Shown here: piece by piece, positions 8,132 through 14,614 of the stretch
Layout: every line of letters starts with the position of its first letter
How positions within the stretch are numbered: position 1 is the first letter of the stretch
From: UBA1447 sp964568955
Lineage (GTDB): Bacteria > Bacillota > Clostridia > Oscillospirales > Acutalibacteraceae
Reading direction: 5' to 3'
Assembly (NCBI GenBank): GCA_964568955.1
Contig: CAZMSM010000011.1
Coordinates: 1-43,642, forward strand
Length of the DNA stretch: 43,642 nucleotides
Translations under genes and position numbers: made by a program
The notes under the pieces: model-generated
Told to the model about the DNA's origin: nothing
The model's input: only the letters and a program-made list of their open reading frames with translations
The model's database searches: none

Positions 8132-10183
8132 TTACAGCGCCATAATCAGTCTGCCGATGTTATAAATGCTTAAGCTTACAATCCAAGCAGTCAGCGATTG
8201 AAACGCGATTGTAGCAAAAGTCCATTTTAAAGAATTCATTTCACGGTGAATGGCCGCTATAGCTGCGGCGCAAGGCACAGATAGCAAAGAGAACACCATC
8301 ATCGCATACGCTGAAGCGGGGGAGTAGACCCCTCGGAGCACATCAAACAGACCTTCACGCCCGGTGTTGTAGAGGATAGCCAGTGTGCTGACGGTGGATT
8401 CCCTTGCAATCAGACCGCTGATAATGGCCATCGCGCTTTTCCAGTCACCAAAACCAAGCGGGGTAAAAATCGGTGCAATAAAGGAACCGACGATCCCCAA
8501 AATGCTTTCATGGCTGTTTTCAACGTGCTGCAAGGCAAAGTTAAAGTACTGCATAAACCAAATGATAATACTCGCACCCAGCAGTATCGTACCGGCTTTT
8601 GTAAGGAAATCCTTGATTTTTTCCCACAAATGAATGCCGAGTGTTTTAACCGTTGGCAGCCTATAGGGCGGGAGTTCCATCATGAACGGCGCATGCCCGC
8701 CTCGTAGCACTGTTTTTTGTAAAATTAAGGAATAAATGACGCCAATAAGTATGCCCAGGAAATAGATTGAACTCACGGCCAGCCAAGCATATCGGGCGAA
8801 GAAAATACTGATAAACAGCATGTATATCGGCATTTTTGCACTGCAAGACATAAAGGGCACCATCATAATTGTCAGGCGGCGGTCCCTTTCATTGGGCAGG
8901 GTGCGTGTTGCCATGATAGCCGGGACCGAACAGCCGAAACCCATGAGCATGGGTACAAAAGATTTGCCGGAAAGGCCGATGCCATGTAGCGCGCGGTCCA
9001 TAATAAAGGCCGCTCTTGCCATATAACCGCTGTCCTCCAATATCGAAAGGAATAGGAACAGGAGCGCTATCTGTGGGAAAAACGAAAGCACCGCCCCGAT
9101 GCCGGTAATCATACCATCACAGATTAAGCCAACCGCCCAAGGAGCGGTACCCAAACCCTCCAAAGCGTTGCGTGCAAAGTCAAGGAAGCGCACGTTGACA
9201 AGCGAATCCACCATGTCCACCAGATTTGATCCGAGTGCCCCGAACGTTAAATAGAAAATAAACGCCATAATGCCGGCAAATAAGGGGAGTGCCAAAAATT
9301 TATTTGTAATGATGTTGTCTATTTTATCCGAAACGGTAAGCTCGCCGTCCGCTTTCGCTTTTTTGAGAACTTGCCTTGTGATTTTGTTGATGTATTTATA
9401 TTTTTGGTCGGCAACGATCATTTCCCTGTCGACGTCTTCGGTTTCCAAATCCTTTATGAGCGCTTCAAATGCTGCGCCTTGCTCGCTTGTTAATTCCAGT
9501 GTTTTCAGGAGTGGTTCGTCGCCCTCAATAAGTTTCACAGCAGACCATCGCAGGGGCATTCCGGCGCGGCGGCAGGGTTCTTCAATGATTTTTTCGGTCA
9601 GTTCCACCACGGTTTTTAGTTTGCCGGTGTAAATGGCGCGGTGGTTGCTCAGCACCGAGTGACGGTCGACGTGGCTGGAGTCGCCGGTATGTTCGAGCTC
9701 ATGCTCGGCGGCATGAATGAGTTTGTGTATGTCTTTGCCTTTTGCGGCACTGATAGGCACCACTCGGATGCCAAGCAGGGTCGCGAGTAGGGGAGCGTCA
9801 AGCTTGTCGCCCTGTTTTTCAATCATATCCATCATGTTCAGCGCAATGACCATCGGCAAACGCAACTCAGCGAGCTGAAGGCTTAAGTATAGATTACGCT
9901 CAAGGTTTGTCGCGTCTACAATGTTGATGATGAGGTCGGGTTTTTCTTGCGTTATGTAGTTGCGCGTTACAACTTCTTCAAGCGAATAAGGCGAAAGCGA
10001 GTAAATACCGGGCAGGTCGATAATGGAAGCCTCTGTACTGCCGTGCGTAATTTTGCCTTCCTTTTTTTCGACCGTGACCCCCGGCCAGTTGCCGACGTAT
10101 TGGTTAGAACCTGTCAGCGCGTTGAACAGTGTTGTTTTACCGCTATTGGGGTTCCCCGCCAGCGCGTATTTTATTGTAGCCGT
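8132..10183 (-). CDS. feoB: Ferrous iron transporter FeoB (apparent ACG start)
   Basis: This encodes the GTP-driven Fe(II) permease of the inner membrane, 683 residues if read from the ACG at 10181-10183. The N-terminal G domain has GNPNSGKT (G1), DLPG (G3) and NMMD (G4); a helical regulatory domain follows, then two Gate-containing membrane halves with FGCSVPA and SVPCAAAI signatures. The frame is open and well conserved through the whole G domain, but no ATG, GTG or TTG occurs in it before a TTG at 9865, which would remove G1 and G3. An in-frame TGA just upstream (10190-10192) excludes an earlier start. ACG lies exactly where related proteins have Met-Ala-Thr-Ile-Lys and has AAGGAGG 10 nt upstream. 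The gene overlaps feoA by 41 nt in another frame. A sequencing error, a real ACG start or a frameshift from feoA are all possible. Confidence 0.85.
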   Translation of the reverse strand, partial: TATIKYALAGNPNSGKTTLFNALTGSNQYVGNWPGVTVEKKEGKITHGSTEASIIDLPGIYSLSPYSLEEVVTRNYITQEKPDLIINIVDATNLERNLYLSLQLAELRLPMVIALNMMDMIEKQGDKLDAPLLATLLGIRVVPISAAKGKDIHKLIHAAEHELEHTGDSSHVDRHSVLSNHRAIYTGKLKTVVELTEKIIEEPCRRAGMPLRWSAVKLIEGDEPLLKTLELTSEQGAAFEALIKDLETEDVDREMIVADQKYKYINKITRQVLKKAKADGELTVSDKIDNIITNKFLALPLFAGIMAFIFYLTFGALGSNLVDMVDSLVNVRFLDFARNALEGLGTAPWAVGLICDGMITGIGAVLSFFPQIALLFLFLSILEDSGYMARAAFIMDRALHGIGLSGKSFVPMLMGFGCSVPAIMATRTLPNERDRRLTIMMVPFMSCSAKMPIYMLFISIFFARYAWLAVSSIYFLGILIGVIYSLILQKTVLRGGHAPFMMELPPYRLPTVKTLGIHLWEKIKDFLTKAGTILLGASIIIWFMQYFNFALQHVENSHESILGIVGSFIAPIFTPLGFGDWKSAMAIISGLIARESTVSTLAILYNTGREGLFDVLRGVYSPASAYAMMVFSLLSVPCAAAIAAIHREMNSLKWTFATIAFQSLTAWIVSLSIYNIGRLIMAL

Positions 10184-10469
10184 GTCTCCTCATCCTCCTT
10201 CCTTTTGGACGTGCCGGAATTATTTCTTGCCCGGGTTGTACTTCGACTGTGATGCATCGGGCTTCCGTTTTGCGCAGGCTGAGCTCATACCCGCGGACAT
10301 TAATTTCAAGCGGGTCGCCAAGCGGTGCAGCTTTGCGCATAAAAACAACAGCACCGGGGGTAATACCCATATCAATGATATGCCGGCGAATATCGCCGCT
10401 ACCGCCGAGCTGTGTCACAATACCCTGTTCACCGGGTTTTAGGTTGTCAAGCGTTGTTAGCATAGGCAT
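10143..10469 (-). CDS. feoA: FeoA, ferrous iron transport accessory protein
   Basis: A 108-residue protein whose first 75 or so residues form the SH3-like FeoA domain (TLDNLKPGEQGIV, LGGSGDIRRHIIDMGITPG, SLRKTEARCITVE). FeoA is a small cytosolic partner of FeoB. Family members usually end near the ITVE stretch; here about 30 basic residues follow (to RAGGEPQ), running through the feoB ribosome binding site and overlapping feoB by 41 nt. The start is taken at ATG 10469, 6 nt after GGAG; ATG at 10463 is an alternative. It is the first gene after the promoter at 10529-10558 with its inverted repeats. The long overlap suggests translational coupling or a frameshift link to feoB. Confidence 0.88.
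   Translation of the reverse strand: MPMLTTLDNLKPGEQGIVTQLGGSGDIRRHIIDMGITPGAVVFMRKAAPLGDPLEINVRGYELSLRKTEARCITVEVQPGQEIIPARPKGRRMRRHGYNKIRAGGEPQ
10186..10200 (-). promoter_or_regulatory. Ribosome binding site of feoB
   Basis: On the minus strand AAGGAGG (10194-10200) and a second GAGGAG (10186-10191) lie 10 and 2 nt before the ACG at 10183. They point to translation starting at this codon rather than at the TTG 300 nt further on. Confidence 0.7.
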
Positions 10470-10493
10470 TCCCTTCTCCCAAAACATTTTCAC

Positions 10494-10519
10494 GCTAACT
10501 TAGCATTTGCTAAGTTAGC
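10494..10519 (-). promoter_or_regulatory. 26-bp palindrome, probable metalloregulator operator
   Basis: A perfect inverted repeat: GCTAACTTAGCA, 2-nt centre, TGCTAAGTTAGC. It lies just downstream of the -10 at 10529 and covers the likely start of feoA transcription. TTAG/CTAA half sites are typical of DtxR-family boxes, and a MntR/DtxR-type gene is in the operon. Assignment is inference from symmetry, position and context. Confidence 0.75.
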
Positions 10520-10523
10520 TCCA

Positions 10524-10545
10524 GCTAAATTATAATATATTTAGC
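10524..10545 (-). promoter_or_regulatory. Second inverted repeat over the feo -10 box
   Basis: GCTAAAT (10524-10530) and ATTTAGC (10539-10545) face each other across 8 nt and enclose the TATAAT box. They share the GCTAA half site with the palindrome 4 bp away, so the promoter may bind two regulator dimers side by side. Confidence 0.55.
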
Positions 10546-10558
10546 CACTCCGTGTCAA
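10529..10558 (-). promoter_or_regulatory. Consensus sigma-A promoter of the feo operon
   Basis: TTGACA (10553-10558), 18-nt spacer, TATAAT (10529-10534), both perfect, 60 nt upstream of the feoA ATG. A further short palindrome (ACTCAA-T-TTGAGT, 10558-10570) abuts the -35. Confidence 0.85.
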
Positions 10559-10609
10559 CTCAATTTGAGTGATTTTATTGCATTGTGTTAAAAAAAACCA
10601 TTTAAAATA

Positions 10610-12280
10610 TCAGGCGGGTTCAATGGTGAAGAAAACGACGGAATTCGGTGCGGCATTCGATGACAGTTCTATGGCAGAGCCTACCATATTCATGGTTTCA
10701 CACGAGGGCTTTAATTCGGACAGTTCTTTGTATTGTGTACGCAGGGTGTTAAAATATAGGTCCCGTGCCCATTGCGCGGATAGGGTTGACCATGTATCAA
10801 TCGCCGGGTCATCGGGTGACCAGCTAAAGCAATCATCTGTTATGTTATAGATTTTGCGGTCTCTTTGCCATTCGTCAAAAAAATTGGCCTTGTCATCAAC
10901 ACTATATTGGGTGACTTTTACACTTCGCCCCGCCAACTGCGGTAAAACAATATTAAATTTTAAATCAGCACAGTATTTATAATCCAACTTATTTTTAAAG
11001 TTGTATGCCATTATATGGAGTGTTTGCGTGTCATTATTCCACCCGGCAACAGCCTCAACCTCGGCCAAAGGCAAATTGATGACCTTAGCTTTTACGGCGA
11101 CTCTTTTTGAACCGACCATCTCATAAAAACGGTTTGCCACATGAAAGCTGACCGTGGGTAAGCCGCCCCAGTGGCCGTTTGTGGTGGTTCCCCAGGACGA
11201 AAGGTAATCAATATCGTTATCAATCATTTGTTTGATAAGGCGAGCGTCATAACCGGCCTGATAGGTGAACCCGCAAATGCGCAGATTCAAGTCTGCGGCG
11301 ACGGCCCCCGGCGTGCCCGAAAGAATTCGCCCTTCATCAATCCCATAAATCAAATCGCAAAGCCCCACCGCTTCCGCTTTTTGGCGAAGCAGATTTATGG
11401 TATCGGGTAAAGTAGCGTCACCGTATTTACCGGGTTTTGAGTCATAAAAGGAAGCGTTTAAAAAATTGATTGCAGTGCCTGTGCCACCTGTCTTGTAGTT
11501 TGTTCCGTTTGAGCAGTGCTCAATAAATTCTCGCTCGTCCCATAAACCTTCCGCAACGCTCATACTATGGGCACCGACAAATATGTTCGGGCCTATCTCG
11601 TCCTGCAGTGCCGCAACGGTATAATCGTAAAGCTTACAAAATGCGATGAGCGAATCCTCAGGGGTGCCGCTCTTTGCCATGAACCAATCCTTGTTTTCGT
11701 ACTCGGTAAGCACGCCGAATCGCCAAGTGAGCACTTCGTCCTTGCCAAATTCATCAACAAGCGCCTGTGCAATAGCGGCGATGTAGGTATAATACTGTTC
11801 AAAACTATCCGGTGGATAGACGTTGACGCCAAAAACACCTATAAGGGGGTCGGTGGTTAATTTTAATGGTACGGCGCCGGTTTTTATGTGGGGTTTTGCG
11901 TCCAGTTCGAGTATTTTATGGCAGGCGCGAAGCAAAGGTGCAAAATCATAATCATCCTGAACTGTCCTGTCATTTGGGTTTATAAACAAGTCTCTGTCTG
12001 CGTTACCGCCCGTGGCGGTCATCATTTGAATGTATTCGGTAAACTTGGTGGAATCGGCAGCTTCGTCGATATCTATGCTTGTGAGTAGGGTGTCAAGTGA
12101 CCAAAGGTTACAGTTGCTGACTTTGTTGCCAAGGACTTTGCCCGGTGCTAAAGTGTTAATTGAAAACTCAGCATCAAAGGTTCTGTTTATTGCCATGCCA
12201 ATCACCCCAAAAAGAAAAGTAAAAACGAACGCAAAAATACCGAAGAGTTTAGCCAAACGTCCCACTGTAAACAACTTCAA
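10610..12280 (-). CDS. Membrane-anchored glycoside hydrolase, GH39-like
   Basis: A 556-residue protein with an uncleaved-looking N-terminal hydrophobic segment (about 11-31) that would export or anchor it. The catalytic body resembles clan GH-A, nearest to GH39: WRFGVLTEYENKDWF (186-200) corresponds to the acid/base segment (Glu193; the usual Asn before it is Thr), and LIYGIDEGRI (310-319) to the nucleophile strand (Glu316). The last 150 residues look like a beta-sandwich accessory domain. Substrate is probably a plant or bacterial glycan but cannot be assigned. The start is TTG at 12280 with AGGAGG 8 nt upstream. It stands alone between the terminator of the M23 gene and the feo promoter; no sugar transporter or regulator is nearby. 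Confidence 0.7.
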   Translation of the reverse strand: MKLFTVGRLAKLFGIFAFVFTFLFGVIGMAINRTFDAEFSINTLAPGKVLGNKVSNCNLWSLDTLLTSIDIDEAADSTKFTEYIQMMTATGGNADRDLFINPNDRTVQDDYDFAPLLRACHKILELDAKPHIKTGAVPLKLTTDPLIGVFGVNVYPPDSFEQYYTYIAAIAQALVDEFGKDEVLTWRFGVLTEYENKDWFMAKSGTPEDSLIAFCKLYDYTVAALQDEIGPNIFVGAHSMSVAEGLWDEREFIEHCSNGTNYKTGGTGTAINFLNASFYDSKPGKYGDATLPDTINLLRQKAEAVGLCDLIYGIDEGRILSGTPGAVAADLNLRICGFTYQAGYDARLIKQMIDNDIDYLSSWGTTTNGHWGGLPTVSFHVANRFYEMVGSKRVAVKAKVINLPLAEVEAVAGWNNDTQTLHIMAYNFKNKLDYKYCADLKFNIVLPQLAGRSVKVTQYSVDDKANFFDEWQRDRKIYNITDDCFSWSPDDPAIDTWSTLSAQWARDLYFNTLRTQYKELSELKPSCETMNMVGSAIELSSNAAPNSVVFFTIEPA

Positions 12281-12328
12281 TTTTTATTCCTCCTTTAATA
12301 TCCGTGACGCAATACCGACACAATCAAA

Positions 12329-12363
12329 ACTGCCTTCCGCAACTATCATAAGCGGAAGGCAGT
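12329..12363 (-). terminator. Terminator of the M23 peptidase gene
   Basis: A perfect 12-bp stem (ACTGCCTTCCGC with GCGGAAGGCAGT) and 11-nt loop lie 20 nt beyond the stop codon and are followed by TTTGATT on the minus strand. Confidence 0.8.
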
Positions 12364-12383
12364 GTAAAGTGCAAGAAAAAGAT

Positions 12384-14453
12384 TTAACGGATATAGGGGA
12401 GCGGGTTAACCGCCGAGCCGTTTACCCGCACCTCAAAATGCAGATGTGGCCCTGTTGAGTTGCCGGTGGAACCCACGCGGGCAATCGCTTGACCGGCTGA
12501 AACACGCTGGCCGGGGCTTACAGATATTGAGCCGGACAGACAATGGCCGTAACGGGTTACAAGGCCGCCACCGTGGTTTATTGCAATCTGATGTCCGAGC
12601 CCGCTGTTGCCTCTGCCGACACTCTCAACGACGCCGTCTTTAGCGGCAACGATGACCTTGCCGTTAATCCCTGAGCCGGAGATATCCACACCGCTGTGAA
12701 AACCCCTGCTGCGGTATCCGAAAGGTGAACTGACTCTGTTGTAATAGCCCGGTACCGGCCAAACAAATCCCTCGTTTGAAACTTTTACATTATAAGAACC
12801 CGATGAACCGGATACCTTTGTGGATTTTGTACCGACATCTGTTTTTTGTGCCGTCGGGTCGGACAGACGTTTTCTGTCGATTTCTTGTGCGGATACCCTT
12901 GTATTGTCAATATAGGTGACCAGTTCTGTGACGGATTCTTTACCGGTAACACCCTTGCGCACAATGCGGGTATCGCCCTTGAATAATTTCGGGTTGTTTG
13001 TTTTGATGGTTTCAAAAGGAACCTCTACGGTGCGTACTTCTGTTTTAATCAGTTTAACCCTTATAAAGTTAACTTCGTTTGAGACTTTTAGTTTGTCACC
13101 GGTTTTTATAAGCTGACCTTGATTGGGGTTCATTTGGAGAAGGGCACTTTCGGACAGGCCGTTTGCCATCGCAATGCTCCAAATGGTTTCGCCGTCTTTT
13201 ACCGTATGCACTACAGCCTCGGCTTTTTTGGTGGCGAGCTTGTCTTTTAACTCGCTGGCATCCATTATTTTTGTATTGACGGAATACAAGCCTTGGGAGA
13301 ATCGAACATCCTCGACAAACGCCGCACTTGTTGTGGGGTCGTCGGTTTTGTAGGGCGCAAGCAGGCTCTCAAACACACCTGTAGCATCGGTTTCGTTTTT
13401 GACGGCACCCTCAAATTTACCGTCAATAAAAATTCCGCAAGCGGGTGTAAGCTGCTGTGTCGAATTTTCAATCAAGTTGTCACTGAGTGTTGCTTCATCG
13501 CTGAGCTCGTTGAGTGCCACGAGGGCAAGCTTATACTCCGGATTTTTAAGTTCTATTTTTTCGTCCAGCTCAGTTTTTTTATCAAGTTCCGCGGCTTCAT
13601 CGAGTGCCGCTACTTCAAGGGCTTCTCGGGCGGCCACCTTGGCGTTTGCAAGGGTCCCTAATTGTTCATTGACAAGACCTTGGGCTTGTATATACACGGA
13701 TTCGCTTTGAACGTATCCGATTGAAGCACCGTTATAGATAAGCTCTAAAGAGTATGTAATGCTGTTCCAGTGCGTGAGTGTTGCCAACAGTATCAGTAGC
13801 GCAGCGACAGGGAGGGCTAAATTAAAAACCGATCGAAACATCTCTTTGTGCCTGTTAAAAGCTTTTTTTCTATAGTGTGATAGGGTAGCAAAACCGGACA
13901 CAGGACCTTCTTTAAAGGCGCGACGTAAGTAGCTGCCTGCCGACTTGATTTCTTTATGAAAATGGGCAAACTCCCTTTGCGTGGCATGCACGGATTTGAA
14001 GAATACTCTGTCCACACCGAAGACAAACACCCGAGCAAGTGCAGTAACATAGCGCACAGGCCTCATGCACAAACGACCCAGCCGAACCAGAACCCGCTTA
14101 CCATAGCGAAAACTCTGTAGACCCAGTAGATAAAAAAAGTTATAAAAAGTTATTAAAGCCGGTTGAACCGATTGGGGGAAACCGTAAAATGCCGGCGTGT
14201 CAGCTTGTTCGCTGCCGGTCGGCGGTTCTTCGGGCGTGAGCGTTATTTTGGTCGGAGTATTGGCGGTAACTTCGTTTAAGCCTTCCGGTTCATTTTCTTG
14301 CACAGTCTGCGCATTTTCACAAAATGAATGATAATCAACAGCTTCGTCTGTCTCATAAGCATCGAAAAGGTCACCGCCGGTATTTATATTTTCTTTAAAT
14401 TCAAGGTTTTCGTTGTCTTGATTACTACTATCTTTATCATTATCTTTACGCAC
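12384..14453 (-). CDS. Membrane-anchored LysM-G5-M23 cell-wall endopeptidase
   Basis: A 689-residue peptidoglycan hydrolase of the DD-endopeptidase/LytM type. Residues 1-208 are hydrophilic and then basic with no signal peptide; one transmembrane helix follows (about 209-227); the rest is external. The external part has an acidic Lys/Glu-rich stretch (270-305), a LysM wall-binding domain (about 414-457), a G5 domain (about 462-545) and a C-terminal M23 domain with Zn ligands His586, Asp590 and His672 and catalytic His637 and His670 (HSGVD, YGH, HLH). The catalytic set is complete, so it should be active. The start is GTG at 14453 with GGAGG 7 nt upstream. It follows recG on the same strand after 160 nt and ends at a strong terminator. 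The long cytoplasmic N-terminus is unusual. Confidence 0.9.
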   Translation of the reverse strand: MRKDNDKDSSNQDNENLEFKENINTGGDLFDAYETDEAVDYHSFCENAQTVQENEPEGLNEVTANTPTKITLTPEEPPTGSEQADTPAFYGFPQSVQPALITFYNFFYLLGLQSFRYGKRVLVRLGRLCMRPVRYVTALARVFVFGVDRVFFKSVHATQREFAHFHKEIKSAGSYLRRAFKEGPVSGFATLSHYRKKAFNRHKEMFRSVFNLALPVAALLILLATLTHWNSITYSLELIYNGASIGYVQSESVYIQAQGLVNEQLGTLANAKVAAREALEVAALDEAAELDKKTELDEKIELKNPEYKLALVALNELSDEATLSDNLIENSTQQLTPACGIFIDGKFEGAVKNETDATGVFESLLAPYKTDDPTTSAAFVEDVRFSQGLYSVNTKIMDASELKDKLATKKAEAVVHTVKDGETIWSIAMANGLSESALLQMNPNQGQLIKTGDKLKVSNEVNFIRVKLIKTEVRTVEVPFETIKTNNPKLFKGDTRIVRKGVTGKESVTELVTYIDNTRVSAQEIDRKRLSDPTAQKTDVGTKSTKVSGSSGSYNVKVSNEGFVWPVPGYYNRVSSPFGYRSRGFHSGVDISGSGINGKVIVAAKDGVVESVGRGNSGLGHQIAINHGGGLVTRYGHCLSGSISVSPGQRVSAGQAIARVGSTGNSTGPHLHFEVRVNGSAVNPLPYIR

Positions 14454-14539
14454 CCAACCGCCTCCTTTAACAAGCTAAAGGGTAAAAATATAAAAATTTT
14501 TTAGAAAAGTATTTACAATAAAATTAATTGTAACCCGAA

Positions 14540-14559
14540 AAGACTGTTTTTTTAGTCTT
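14540..14559 (-). terminator. Weak hairpin downstream of recG
   Basis: AAGACT and AGTCTT form a 6-bp stem with an 8-nt A-rich loop, then TTTTC on the minus strand. It may reduce read-through from recG. The AT-rich rest of 14454-14614 also holds a TTACAAT/ATTGTAA inverted repeat and no clear promoter. Confidence 0.35.
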
Positions 14560-14614
14560 ATTTGGCAAATAAAAGAAAGTTCACAAATTGGGAAGAGTGA
14601 GCTGATGTTAAATC

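Noticed and set aside
8132..9865. A shorter feoB starting at the TTG at 9865
   Set aside because: It would lose the G1 and G3 motifs, while the frame upstream is open, conserved and preceded by a strong ribosome binding site.
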